A stretch of 64,000 nucleotides of DNA from Typhlomys cinereus. Its lineage: Eukaryota; Chordata; Mammalia; Rodentia; Platacanthomyidae. Location of the stretch: contig JALPQD010000089.1 in the NCBI GenBank assembly GCA_023101885.1, positions 295,087 through 359,086 of the forward strand, in the 5' to 3' direction. Shown here piece by piece: positions 53,133 through 64,000 of this stretch (the first letter of the stretch is position 1; the number at the start of each line of letters is the position of its first letter). Both the position numbers and the translations under genes were made by a program. Below the pieces are notes generated by a model. That model worked only from the letters and a program-made list of their open reading frames with translations. It was not told the origin of the DNA and ran no database searches.

Positions 53133-54470
53133 TACCAAATGCTTTGTACTTGTGATTGGGTTGATCCTGCATGCCAGGGATTATCTCAGATCTCAGTTCA
53201 CAGGGACAGGAAACCGAGGATCTGGGATGCTGTCTGTGAAGTCATAAAATCAGTCATTTAGGGACTTTCCACCTCTAGCCTAACATTCCTTCTGACATCC
53301 CATCCAAGCCAAATTTATTTATTCACAAGACGCAAAAGCTTCCATGAACTCTAGACAAAGTTTTTTTTTGTTTGTTTGTTTTAGGAAAGACAATCAAGAA
53401 CTCCTGAGACCTAGGCATAGAGAAATTCTACTAGCACACTACACAGAGGTCAGAAAGCAAGGATGCTCCTCTTCTTCTCCCTCAAATCATCTTTCAGATC
53501 CTCTTTCTCCTGCCCTCTGGCTCAACTACCAGGATGGAAGAATGTCCCAAACTACAATCCAGGCCTCAGGAAAAAACCTTACTAGCTCAGGAACACCAAG
53601 TGTGCAGTCTCAGACCGATCAACAGAGGCTAGAAACCAGGCTCCTAGCAGGTCAATAGGACTGGCTAGTGGTGGTCAATCCTTTACACATAAGCACACTT
53701 CCATCACAGGGACAAGATACCAAGGATGGTGCTGCCTGCCACCCGGGGCTGTCGTGAGGAAAGCGCGGTTTCTGAAGGACTTTGCAGAAAGCAAGTCTTC
53801 AGAATCAAGGGCCTGTGGAAAAGAGAACATACCACCTCTTTGTCTCGCAGGACCTTGGTGCCTAGTGGGAGGCTGTGGGGCCATTGTTGACAAGGGAGCA
53901 GGGTGGGGTCGAAAGATGGTAGCATGGGTGGGAAGGGGAGGTTGTTGTTTCTTCCTTCACTTACTGGTTTGATAAACCCCAGATCCTTCAATGTGTCAGA
54001 AATGGGGTGAGGTGATAGGGACACCATGAGGAAATAAAAAAGGCCTGACTTGTATACTCCAGAGAGTCACAGGTACCAGGGTGTGTTCCGCTCAACCTGC
54101 CAACGACCTGGAGATGTGCTACGAGAGAGACATAGCTAAATCCGGGGACAGGACTTGGCTCAGCCAGAAGCACTGGGAAGACCAGGAGCAGAGGAATCTG
54201 GAAGGGCGGAGGCAGGATGGATGGTTTTTGGAAGGACAGGCGTCCGTCACATCAGGGTGAGTCACGGATAAGGGCATTCTGGGAGAATCACAGAAGCATT
54301 GAAAGAACACGGAGGCTGAGTTTCCCGTGATGGGGAAGGTAGTGGTGGCAGGGAGGGGTGGGACATAGTGCAGCAATGACAAACAAGGTTGGAGATTCTG
54401 GAAGAGCCTAAAAATTCAGACTCCACCCTAAATATGTTGGAAGGTCCCTGAAATTCTCATGGGATGAGGG
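53133..54470. other. Unique sequence
   Basis: About 1.3 kb of single-copy sequence with no recognised gene or repeat. Confidence 0.5.
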
Positions 54471-54555
54471 TTCTCACACTGTAGCCCTGGTTGTCTTCAC
54501 ATTCCTCTAGATGGTCCTGCCTCAGCCTCCCCCAGGTGCTGGAATTCTAAGCTTG
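54471..54555 (-). mobile_element. B1-like fragment, reverse
   Basis: cactgtagccctggttgtct, tcctgcctcagcctccccca and ggtgctggaattctaag are the reverse B1 order. Confidence 0.6.
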
Positions 54556-54889
54556 AACTCCCTACCTCTGGACCATCAGAAATATTTTAGTAGAGATTTG
54601 TTTTCTAGAAAGAGTCTCCTGGCTGAAATGTAGCATAGGTAGAATGAGAGAGATGGAGGTTAAGAGGTCAGTAACGAAGATCTGTCTAGCCATGTCATCT
54701 CCTTCCAAAGACTGCGGCCTCTAGGAGTCTCACCCATGCTGGAGTGACCTTTTGGGGGATGTAAATGAGGTCACTAGGCTAGACTTACCTAGGTAGGCAC
54801 TAAGCTAAAGTCATTGTTGTCTTATCTGATGTGCATAAACATTAGGACCCATCACTTGCTTTCTTGATAACTGACAGTTGAGCCTTTAG
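54556..54889. other. Unique sequence
   Basis: Single-copy; nothing recognised. Confidence 0.5.
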
Positions 54890-55200
54890 GCACACCAATG
54901 ACTTACTTAGGGTAAGCCTACAGGAGTTTATCTAATTAACATGGAAAGACCCATTCCTTAGTGGGTGGGACCTATTTTCTGGGCAGGTGGAGAGAGCTCG
55001 ATGATGATTTATCAGACTGGCAGACTAGAAAGTATATCCCTCCCTCCGTTCTTCCTGTGGATACGGTGTGACCAGATCTCTCAGCTTCGGGAGTTGGTAT
55101 GAACTCTCCTGCCATAATGGACTATAACTGGAAACTGTGAACGTGAATAAATCTTTTGTTCTTGTAAATTATTTTGTCACATATTCGTATCAGCCACAAG
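54890..55200 (+). mobile_element. LTR, family T-related
   Basis: tatctaattaacatggaaag, acccattccttagtgggtgg, gacctattttctgggcaggt, gaactctcctgccataatgg and gtgaataaatcttttgttct. 5' end unclear. Confidence 0.7.
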
Positions 55201-55464
55201 TGAAAAATGTAACTAAGAGATATTTACTCACAAGTCCCCAGCAAAAGTCACACATGACAGTATTGCTTCCCAGATTATAATGTCGAGCATTCCCTCCCAG
55301 GGGGCGGAGTTGCACACTGAGCGCACAGCCCTGGCTGTTAGAAATCAATAGGTCTGTAGTTCAGCCTGTGGATCTACCTTTTGAAATGGTACTTAAGTAA
55401 GAAGGGAAAAAAAGATGGAGAGGGAATGGGTTTCCAGATTACTCTTTTTAAAAGTACTTTAATT
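55201..55464. other. Unique sequence
   Basis: Single-copy with a gggggcggag box at about 55300; no gene. Confidence 0.45.
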
Positions 55465-55484
55465 TTTAAGAGAGAGAGAGAGAA

Positions 55485-55550
<66 letters not shown>

Positions 55551-55705
55551 ACATCCATGCCATGGTGCACAAGTAGAGGTCAGAGGGCAACTTTCAGAAG
55601 TCAGGTATTTCTTCCTACCATGTGGGCTTCCCAGGATCAAACTCAGGTTGGCAGGTTTATGTGCAGAAGCCTTATTTGTTGAATCATCTCTTTACTCCCC
55701 CAGGT
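55465..55705 (-). mobile_element. B3-like SINE, reverse, with (GA)n tail
   Basis: GA tract 55471-55549, ccatggtgcacaagtagagg, tcagagggcaactttcagaa, tcctaccatgtgggcttccc and ttgaatcatctctttactcc. Confidence 0.75.
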
Positions 55706-55713
55706 GACTCCGT

Positions 55714-55998
55714 TTTTTTTTTTTTTTTTTTTGCATGCGTCCATGAGTGTGTGTGTGTGCATGTGTGCATGCTTGCTTGTATGTAGGTGGGTGTACATAT
55801 ATGTACAGGCATGCATACAAGAGGCACCTTGAATGTGTGTGCTTGAAGGAGGTCCCAGGGATGACACCAGGAATCATTCTAGATTTCTCTACCTCCCTAC
55901 TGCTTTGCTTGGGATTTCCCAGGCCCTGCCTTCCAGGGTCAGGAGTGCAGGGCACTGCCATTTCCAACCAGCATTTTTATGTGGACTCTGGAAAATCT
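55714..55998 (-). mobile_element. SINE-A, reverse, head truncated
   Basis: T run 55714-55732, TG-rich tail, gatgacaccaggaatcattc, tttgcttgggatttcccagg and gcatttttatgtggactctg; stops before the head. Confidence 0.78.
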
Positions 55999-57299
55999 AT
56001 TTAAGACAGACATTAAAAGAGGGGCGGGCCACTTGCACTCTCAGACATAGAGCAGACTATCACAACTGTGGGTGGAGAAGAGCCAAAGGTGAGGTGAAGG
56101 AAGCCACCAGAAGCCAGAGAGAGGCCGCTGAGGGTCTTGTGTTGTCAGACTGGCGGCTTCCAGAACTTCCAGAAGTGAATGAGTTTTCGTGGCATGGAGG
56201 TGGTGTGGGAGTATGGAAGAAAAGGGATCAGGATTTTAGGGGGGAAGTCTTAGGGATGATCAGGGTACATCCTGGGGAAGATGCCGACCAGAGGGAGACA
56301 GAAGAGGACCTCTGAGGTGGGAGACAAGCCACCTGGGCTGAATCCAGAGAGAAGCAACACTAGGCAAGGAGGTGGGGGTGTACAAGGGAGATTCCCGGGA
56401 TGCTGTAGGATGTGTGTGAGCTGGAGAAACAGGCAGGACCAGATGGCTCAAGGTCCCCAGGATGACACGAGGAACACTGAGGATTCACATAGACGTCAGG
56501 TACCAATAAAGTGTTTGAGCAATAAATGGAGGTGACAGGAACCGACTGTCACCCTAACATGTCTGGGGTATTACAGGGGTGGTCTCCTTGTAGGCCTGAT
56601 TCTTTCTCCAATGCACAATTGAATTTTGGCCTTGTGTCTACAGAAGGCATGTCATGTACTCCTTGAGTGGAGGTGCCCCGCCTCTGGGTCACCCCGGGTT
56701 CACCTTGAGCTGGGCAGTAATGGATGCAAGTGTTCTGGCCGACCCCGACTTGGCATTATTAGATGCTGCCTGAAAGTCCAGCCAGCCGGCCAGCTGGCTG
56801 GCCAGCAGCGTCTGACCTTTATTTTGTCATTTTAGAAGGTTCTGTGTTAATTAATCTCTCTAACTAAGAAAGCCAAAGAGAGGCCTGGTAGTCTGCAGCT
56901 GAGAGCATCTCTAGGAGGAGAAAGGAAACAGAAAGGAAGCAAGAGCAAGCGAGTCCAAGGAGATTCAGAGCTTCCCCTCCTGGTCCACCCTTGACTGATC
57001 AGACCACCTCCCTGCCTCACTTCTCTGGTCTGTTAAGCAAGGACAAATACCCACTGTGACAATTACGTAAGAGCATGCCCTCAGACCTCTTAGCCCTTCA
57101 CCTTGGGAGTCATAATTGGCAAGTTGCTGTTGATAAGCTTTAGTAAAAGGAGGAGGTGAAGGATGGATGAGTGAAAGACAGACAGACTTCCCGACCTGGG
57201 ATGCCCATATTTGATACATACTCACTTGCCGTCACGGAGACGCCCCCATCTCTTCATCTTTGGCAGGATAACTACCCCCTGTAAAAGTTGTGGAGGATG
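55999..57299. other. Unique sequence
   Basis: No gene seen. 56777-56815 has a GC palindromic stretch (gccagctggc), followed by an AT-rich segment with gttaattaatctctctaac that could be conserved non-coding DNA. Confidence 0.4.
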
Positions 57300-57690
57300 T
57301 GTGTTAGTTCCATTTCCATGTTGCTAAGGAATATAGGAGCCAAACAATTTAGGGGAACCAAGGGGCTTACTCTTGACTTATCTTGTTACATTGGTTAGCT
57401 TGCTAAGGGAGTCCACACCTGCATGAGAAGCTGAGGGAAATGGCCACCTCATGTCCACAGAAGAGCTAAGAGAGGAGCATACTTTCTCTCTGGCCAGTCT
57501 GCTAAAGGACTGAAACAGCTCTCTCCATCTTATCCACCTGCTCAGGGAACGGTCCTACCCACCATGGGCTGGGGTTTCCCACCTCAGTTAGATAACCTCC
57601 CATAGATTTGCTCAAGGCCGTTGCATCTTGACCATAGGTGTGCCTAAAGGCTCAGTTCTCCACTGTCAAGTTGACGCCACTTTCTAACTA
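57300..57690 (-). mobile_element. LTR, family T-related, reverse
   Basis: gttccatttccatgttgcta, cctacccaccatgggctggg, cataggtgtgcctaaaggct and cactgtcaagttgacgccac are the reverse of the T-type order. Confidence 0.65.
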
Positions 57691-57719
57691 GTACGGGATG
57701 GAACGAGAGAAGATTTATC

Positions 57720-57865
57720 AACTGCTTGACTCTGAACCAAGTGGACTCCAGAACCCGTCATGACCTTGGGGAAATAGTTCTGCTCTACCTTAGTGATTTC
57801 ATCTAGAAAATTGGGAAATAATAGTATCTCTTCTGAAAGCTGCCTGCGAAGATTAGAGAGGTTGT
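57720..57865 (+). mobile_element. MIR relic
   Basis: gaccttggggaaatagttct, gtgatttcatctagaaaatt, gggaaataatagtatctctt, then gcgaagattagagagg follow the forward MIR. Confidence 0.65.
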
Positions 57866-57889
57866 CCTGTTGATGTGAGTGTGACTGTC

Positions 57890-58180
57890 AGTGTGTGTGT
57901 ATGTGTGAGTGTGACTGTGTGTGTGTGTGTGTGTGTGTAGAAAAGGGCACTTTGTGTGTCTGTGGAGGACCAAGGGTGACTTCAGGAATCTTCCAAGATT
58001 GCTACCTCCTTATCGCTTCTGTCTGGGATTTCCTAGGCTCTCTAGCTTCCAGGGTTGGAATTATACATCACTGCCAGCCATTTCCACCCAGAATTTTTAC
58101 ATGTGATCTAGGGATCTGAACCCAGATTCTTTTGCTGGCAAGACAAAAGCTTTAGTCCCTGAGCCATCTCCCTAGCAGGA
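57890..58180 (-). mobile_element. SINE-A, reverse
   Basis: TG tail, accaagggtgacttcaggaa, tctgtctgggatttcctagg, gatctagggatctgaaccca and tccctgagccatctccctag. Confidence 0.82.
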
Positions 58181-58181
58181 A

Positions 58182-58495
58182 AGATTTTTTTTTTTTTTAA
58201 ATAAGGTCTGTTGCTGGCCTGGAACTTGCAAAGTAGGTTAGGGCGGCTGGGCAACCTATCTTTCTCTAATTTGCATGGCACTGAGATTACAACCATCTGA
58301 ATTTTTTAAGACAAGTTCTGGGGATCATACTAGGTCCTCGTGTTTGGGAGGCAAGCATTTTACCCCCTAGGCCATGTCCCCAGCCCTCATTATTTTTGAC
58401 ACAAACTTTGGCCATGTAGCCCAGGCCAGCCTTGAAGGCAAGAAGCTCCCACTGGACTAGCGCTGGGTGCCATCATAGCTGGCTTTCAACAGGTT
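58182..58495 (-). mobile_element. B1-like and ID-like SINE fragments, reverse
   Basis: B1-like 58182-58300 (ttgctggcctggaacttgca, tggcactgagattac), ID-like 58305-58385 (gggaggcaagcattttaccc, gccatgtccccagccc), and a second B1-like piece 58390-58495 (gtagcccaggccagccttga, cgctgggtgcc). Confidence 0.55.
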
Positions 58496-58554
58496 CCTCT
58501 TCCAACGGTGCTTGGAGAACATGCTCGCCACTGTGGTAATCTCTAGCGCTTTCA

Positions 58555-58765
58555 GTCATGAAAGGTGATTGCCGCTCTTTACTGACTACTTTCTGTGTTC
58601 CAGCAGCTGCACATTATTGCAAAGCCCCATGTTTCATGTACTCTTAGCAGCACCCCTTGACAGAAGACCAAACCGAGACTCAGAGCAGCAAGGTCACTGG
58701 CCCAAGGTCACCCAGCCTGCATGAGGCACATTGCTCTCTGTCTCATTGGTAACAATCCGATAGAG
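58555..58765 (-). mobile_element. MIR, long copy, reverse
   Basis: ctgactactttctgtgttcc, aaaccgagactcagagcagc, aaggtcactggcccaaggtc and acccagcctgcatgag give most of the reverse MIR. Confidence 0.7.
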
Positions 58766-59529
58766 GAAAGCTCCCCCTCCCCCGACTCTCCCTCCTCCCC
58801 CGTGGTTCCCGACTCCCCAGGGAAAAACAGGACAGAGAGTGAATCTAGTTGTGCTGATGGATGAGCCTCGGAAGCGTGGGATGCAGCAGGATAGATACAG
58901 AGCAATCCAGGCGGGTCCCTGCAGCTAATTCCCCACCCGGTTTGTTTTACCCCAAAGCCAATCTTGTCAATCTGATCTTCTGCCCTGAACTCTGGCTGTC
59001 TCCGGATGGTCTTGTGTTTCATGCATTATGCAGGTTTAGCAAAATGTGTGCTGCAAAGATTAAAGAGTCTATTCCCCTTACCCGGAAGGCGTTTCTCCAC
59101 CCGGTTCTCCCAGACTTCCCCCCACCCTTTTTCCCTTGCTTTGTAGTTTATTTTTTTTAAATAATTCTGTGGAGAATCCTACCCTCTCTTTCCAACTCTG
59201 TTCTCAATCGCTGAGTACTTGATTCCATTGTTTGGTGCAGGATCTTTTCTTATCAATGAAGAAATACTTGGAGGGGTGGGAATTCCAAGGTTACCCAAAG
59301 GCTTCTGGGCATCCCCCTTAAGCAGATTCAGTGGATTAGAACTCATGTGTTTCAGTCTTTGGGGGTCACATCAATGGTGCAGCAATAAACTGTCCCACAG
59401 CAAAAATAAGAAAAACTCTGAATGACAATATCTGATGCATAAATACTTGCACCATGATCCACTTCAGGCCACCAGTATGATTCACTGAGCATGAACTGGT
59501 CCTAGCTCCAAGTTCAGCACCTGGGAATG
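58766..59529. other. Unique sequence
   Basis: Single-copy; the stretch 58910-59110 is non-repetitive with some CpGs and could be conserved, without firm evidence. No gene. Confidence 0.4.
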
Positions 59530-59725
59530 GTAGAGGTCAGTACTATTATTGGTCTGGGTTCAGTCTTGACCATGTCTCTCACTAACTGTGTGAGTTTGAT
59601 CAATTTACTGAGCCTTCGGGGCCCCAACTTCCCCATCTGTAAGTGAGTACAAGAATAAGGCTATTCTATGGGAAGAGTCGAATGAGCTGAAATATCAAAT
59701 TATAGAGTGTTCAGAACTTAGTAAA
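59530..59725 (+). mobile_element. MIR, forward, near full length
   Basis: gtctctcactaactgtgtga, gtttgatcaatttactgagc, caacttccccatctgtaagt, gtcgaatgagctgaaatatc and tcagaacttagtaaatggcc run through the MIR consensus order. Confidence 0.75.
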
Positions 59726-60325
59726 TGGCCACCACACCAGAGCAGACCAAAGGGTTTGTCTCTATCAGGATACAGGGTTGCCATGGTAGCAAACAATTCC
59801 AACTGGCAGAAGCTTAACATAACAAAACTTTTTTTCTCATCCTATAGGGCGATAGAGGTCTACTGATAGCGAGAGGGTGGTGATGGGGGAGGAGCTCTTT
59901 GCCTGGTAGGTTTGGCAGAAAAGCAAATGACTGGAAGCTCCATGTTGATATGCTTTCATGACCAACCGTGCAGGGACAAGGAAAGAGGCATGTGCCATCT
60001 TTTAAAGCTTCTGCCCGGAAGTGGCGTACGTGGCTGTCATTCATATTTCATTAGCGAATGTAAGCCTGTAAAAATGCCTGCCTTGCAAAGGGTGAAGAGG
60101 AGCCACCTTGCCCTGTTCCAGGAAAGGACACCTAAATGTTTCGGCAAGCAGCCTTGAAGATTAACATGGAATCTTACCCATCATCCTTTCTAGCAGCTTT
60201 TGGATTGTCAGGGATAAGGTGTGATTGATATTGAGGGAAAAAAGTGGGCAATGTTGTCCCACCAGCCAACCCATCACTTCTGAAAAGACTCTGAACCCAG
60301 AATCTCAAAGCACACAAAGGGTTTT
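59726..60325. other. Unique or ancient repeat sequence
   Basis: 59820-60060 (ggaagctccatgttgatatg, ctgcccggaagtggcgtacg) resembles an old mammalian repeat I cannot name. No gene. Confidence 0.4.
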
Positions 60326-60329
60326 CATT

Positions 60330-60440
60330 CATGTAAACCCTTGCTACAACTCTCATTTCTCAGCTAAGGATGCAAAGATAGGGTCATGGCGTTCAGCCCA
60401 AGTCACACAGTATCAATGAAGGCCAGGAATGAGCCCCGAC
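60330..60440 (-). mobile_element. MIR relic
   Basis: tcatttctcagctaaggatg and gcccaagtcacacagtatca, aggccaggaatgagccccg follow the reverse MIR. Confidence 0.55.
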
Positions 60441-61565
60441 CACAGGGCTCCCAACGCTCCAACTTGGGGCCCCTTCTCCTTAATAGCATCCCATCCTTTG
60501 CTTCCAATGTCACCCTCATGTTTGAGGATTATCTGTGAGGGAGCCGTACTGACTACTTGTTTCACATGGTGGGGCTTAACCCTGCAGGAGAAAGTAGTCA
60601 CACTTTTAATGTTAGCTTCGTAAGTCTCTGAAAGGAGAGTTTGAAGCACAGTTGGGAGTAAAATGACCGAAGTAGCTCCACTCAATTTTTGCTAATCTTG
60701 TACCGTGTCTTGCTGTTCTCATGTTCTCTCCTTCTCACTAACTGCACCCTGTTAGACTGACCTAGCCCACTCACCTGTAGTTCAAGGAGGCACATTACAC
60801 TTACAATACTGTAAAAAGGAACCTTTTGTCAAAATATTTGTGGAGCCTGGGATTTTGAGTTGGGGAATGTTCATGATGTGTGGGAACACATGCTACACAC
60901 AGTATAAGCTCTTACCATTAGAATGTTGTGTACATATGCAAGATCTAACACCTGTCCACCTAAGCTTGTGACTGGATGACTTTGTTCTTTGCTTCTTGTT
61001 TCCTGTTCACGTGTCACATTTTATACATCACAAAAGGGTAATCAAGGATCCTCACTCCATATTTCTTGAGGGATAAGTGGAGAGTCCCATCTGGCAGTCT
61101 TTATGGAAGAAGATCTTGGGAAAAGAGTTCTTCTTTCTCAAGATCTGTTGTGAACACATTCCACAGTCTTGACTGGTTTCAAATATCTAGCTACAATCAA
61201 TCATTGTGCCCACAGAATGGTGTGCACTGATTGGCTCAAGTCATTCTACCCAAGTCACATAGCTTCTTTCTCAAGCCAGTCTGGTTTGGTTCTAGACAGG
61301 TTTTGAGCTTGGGGAATCTGAACTATTCAGTCATTCAGTCAAGCCTGCCTGTCCTGCCTTGTTTGTCTCTTGCTGCAGAGACCATTATCAAGGGCCTCCC
61401 TCATCCACATGCCCAACTTTCTTCTGTCTTCAGAATGACTCAGTACTTCTCCATGTGGTGTCATAAGCTCTCTCCTCCAGGGAATGTCCTTTCTAGGATA
61501 GTGGCTTTCTGATCTGTTGGACTCACATACCTCAAATTTTCTAGTAATACGCTATATATTATTTG
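60441..61565. other. Unique sequence
   Basis: About 1.1 kb, AT-rich, single-copy. No gene or repeat recognised. Confidence 0.5.
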
Positions 61566-61569
61566 CTAT

Positions 61570-61649
<80 letters not shown>

Positions 61650-61908
61650 TATTATTTATTTCTATACAGAGGTGTACTTGAATGTGTATGCCTGTGGAGA
61701 CACAAAGGTGACATTAGTAATCTTCCCAGATTGCTCTACCTCCTTATTGCTTTGCTCTGCGGTTTACCAGTCTCCATCTTCTAAGGCTAGAATTAAAGGT
61801 CACGGTCATATCTGCCCAGCATTTTTACATGGAATCTGGGGATCTGAACTCAGATCCTTTTGCTTGGGAGGCAAAACCTTTAATCCTGGAGCCATCTCTC
61901 CAGCTCTG
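61566..61908 (-). mobile_element. SINE-A, reverse, with (TTTC)n tail
   Basis: (TTTC)n 61570-61650, attatttatttctat (AATAAA on the minus strand), gtgacattagtaatcttccc, ttgctttgctctgcggttta and aacctttaatcctggagcca. Flanked by taatacgctat (61545-61555) and taatatgctat (61909-61919), a likely target duplication. Here TTTC replaces the usual TG tract. Confidence 0.82.
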
Positions 61909-61919
61909 TAATATGCTAT

Positions 61920-62715
61920 TTTAAAACAGGGCTACTGTGCCTGGCTTTTCAACATCCTGCCATCTCTCATCTTCAAGTCTAGAACCCTCCCTAAGTGATA
62001 GGGAAGCTCTGTCCACCTTCTCCATTACCTGCTGTGACAGCCATTGCCCCCAGGTGATTAGAGAACTGATGGCTCCCAGGCTATCTCTATAAAATATCAT
62101 CTTGCTGCCCAGATGGGACGTCCTTCTCCTGAAGCATCTGCTTGATCCTCTGCTCTCAGGCACCACCTCTGGGATTTTGGCAGAATTCTGTAATGCTTCC
62201 TTGATTTGGCTGCTGAATGCTAGAATCTGGGGAGGCAGAATCCTCTAGCTGCTGCCAAGAAAGACAAGAGGGGGAGGTGTGTGCTTCAGGGTCCTGGCAG
62301 GGGACAGATGGCACTTTCAAAGGGAACTACTCACTTGCAGAGGCAAATGTGAATTGAGCAAGCATAAATGGGACATGCCACAGGGCTGGTACCAGTACCA
62401 GCGAGTCGCTAATATACCCAGTCAAGAGGAATGGAGTCGTGTTTCTGGAAGCCTTCGTGCCCTGTAGCTGTGGAAGGGAATGAATCCACCTGGTAGGAGC
62501 CATGGCCACAGGCAGGCGTGGAACTGTGCCCCAGCAAGGAGCCAGTAAGGCAAAGATGTGTGTTATGTTTTCTCAGAGTCAAAATGCAAAGCAGTATCTT
62601 CCTAGAGCACAGCTTCCTACGGAGAGGGACAGGGTAGAGAGGGCAGAGTAGAGAAGGCAGATGACAGTTCTCGAGGACAAATAACTGGTGTAAAATTGAA
62701 GTTACAGAGTAGTGA
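61920..62715. other. Unique sequence
   Basis: Single-copy; nothing recognised. Confidence 0.5.
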
Positions 62716-63027
62716 CCTAGATACAGCTGTGATGTAGTAAGCAAGAGAAGCCAGGACATTGCGATGGACTCTTCAAATGTGGCCAGATGTCTCTTCTTTG
62801 ATTATGATAAGGTGGTTAGCCAAGACAATATGATGTGGTATTGTCATAGAAGTCATGACCAGTTGCAAGAGGAAGCACAGGACTTGGCTTTACATGGCAC
62901 AACTTACACTAAAGTGTCAACAACAGGCTACGTCATTGCCCCACCCCAAGACATGGATTCTGGAATGATATTACATGCACAAGAGTGGCAAAGACGGAGA
63001 CAGAGTTCTGCTGAAAACAGGCAGTGA
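62716..63027 (+). other. Open frame in non-repeat sequence, unassigned
   Basis: Open from 62716 to a stop at 63025, with an ATG at 62764 (87 codons). The predicted peptide has mixed composition, with no repeat-like bias, but no domain, signal or membrane segment I recognise. No pyrimidine tract with AG is seen right upstream of the ATG, and an in-frame stop lies just above 62716. It could be chance or a decayed exon. Confidence 0.12.
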
Positions 63028-63851
63028 TGAGTGAAAGGATTCAGACCTTTTCTTTCCGTCACCAACCTTCTTCAGGACCAATTTCCACCAGAATTAGTCT
63101 ATTGCTCAAAATCTACCAGCCCTGCAAAGATCTTCTACCCTCTTCTCCCAAACTATTGTGTAGTGTTTGAATAGAGGACAAATGTATAGATGAGAAACCA
63201 AAGTAGCACTGGAGACCCCAAGGCCTCTCTGGCCTGGAGGGAGTTCCTTGGCTACCTAAAGGCATTACCAGAAAGGTAAAGGATTTTTTTGTGTGTGTGT
63301 GTAATGATAAGTTCTGTAAGTCCTCCATGAACTTCTACTGGTCTTGAAGAGATCATGGAGGGTAGATATGAGATAACAGTGTCCTTATCAATCTCTGATA
63401 TCAGGGGGAAAGGCAAAGAACCCCAAGTTCAAGGTTCATGTCTAAGAAATAAACAATGAGCTCAATGAGCTATAAGGTATCCCCCCATAGTCCTTATTTG
63501 TGGTATTTTGTATTTTTTATAGTTTCCTCCCAATTTGTGTTATGGGGCCAGTAGATGATGATATTCGAGCTTTAAGCTACCATGCCTCTTATGACATCCT
63601 TAAAACTGTTTTCCTCATCAATAACTCCATGGCAACCATATGAGAGACCTGGACTCAGAACCTCTCAGCCAGGCCAAACTGTGTAGCTCCCAAAGTGTTG
63701 ACCCACAGAAGCTATGAGGTCACGAGGTGATTCCTATTTCTGTCGACAACTCCATGTTCGAGTGCTGGAGTCCATACATGTGATAATTATTATATGAAAG
63801 TACACACTTCCAGAGTTTATAGGCATTTCCCATACAAACCCACTTACTCGT
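63028..63851. other. Unique sequence
   Basis: Single-copy; aataaacaatgag near 63446 has no gene context. A short TG run lies at 63291-63301. Confidence 0.5.
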
Positions 63852-64000
63852 CGTCATAGTTCAGCACAAGTGTCAACTTGACAGTTGCAGGTTTGAGCTC
63901 TGGGCACATTTGTAGAGAATTAGTGGTTGAGTTAAGCACAGAGCAAACCTGCAGGATATTGTCTAGCTGATGGGGAAAGCCCAGCTCATGGTGGGTGGGA
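63852..64000 (+). mobile_element. LTR family T, cut by the window end
   Basis: Begins cgtcatagttcagcacaagt, then gtcaacttgacagttgcagg, ggtttgagctctgggcacat and ctcatggtgggtggga, aligning with the first 150 bp of the copies at 9483 and 23824. Confidence 0.85.

Noticed and set aside
1..64000. tRNA genes suggested by tRNA-like A and B boxes
   Set aside because: All such boxes sit in SINE heads; no cloverleaf with intact acceptor and anticodon stems was seen.

Overview
This is a stretch of mammalian nuclear DNA, most likely from a myomorph rodent. The evidence is the repeat content: tRNA-derived SINEs whose heads share the B2-type start, B3-, B4- and ID-like SINEs, decayed B1-like pieces, L1 3' ends with a rodent-type polypurine tract, very many long CA/TG, GA and TTTC microsatellites, plus mammal-wide MIR, L2 and MLT1-like relics. 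The main young SINE does not match mouse B1 or B2 as I know them, so the animal is probably not Mus or Rattus; I cannot name the species from sequence alone.

I found no protein-coding gene, pseudogene or structural RNA gene that I can support. Nearly all long open frames are artefacts of simple repeats (Cys-Val, His-Thr, Ser-Leu or Arg-Glu runs) or lie inside SINEs and LTRs. Two non-repeat open frames (62716-63027 and 51739-52311) are listed as weak candidates. The window reads as intergenic or deep intronic DNA.

Layout. 1-13 kb: SINEs, a MaLR-like LTR, MLT1-like relic, a TCTA tract, an L1 3' end with internal inversion and target-site duplication (4806-5526), B4 SINEs, a solo LTR with perfect 5-bp target duplication (9483-9903), and a SINE-in-SINE nest (10.9-11.45 kb). 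13-22 kb: mostly unique or ancient sequence with MIRs, a CpG cluster near 14.06 kb, a 125-bp tandem duplication at 17.9 kb, an 80-bp inverted duplication around a pyrimidine tract (18.8-19.3 kb) and a second L1 3' end (20.2-20.8 kb). 22-35 kb: a candidate conserved block, another solo LTR with perfect target duplication (23824-24241), CA tracts, a 430-bp purine tract, and an ancient L1M-type element carrying a SINE. 35-46 kb: a motif-rich unique region with two octamers and a CRE, a solo LTR nested in an older LTR (37.05-37.89 kb), L2-like sequence, a second purine tract and two copies of a TATA-bearing LTR-like repeat. 46-64 kb: more LTRs, SINEs, an L1 3' end, a promoter-like cluster at 52.05-52.21 kb and MIRs; the window ends inside an LTR.

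The main biology visible is insertion history: two related LTR families (called T and M here, both TG...CA with 5-bp target duplications and a shared ACTGCAACA end in some copies) and one SINE family with two sub-types (A, and a more GC-rich B) that inserted repeatedly and into each other. SINE copies usually carry a CA/TG tract near their 3' end, which explains most of the dinucleotide tracts. No family assignment here was checked against a repeat library; names rest on remembered consensus features.
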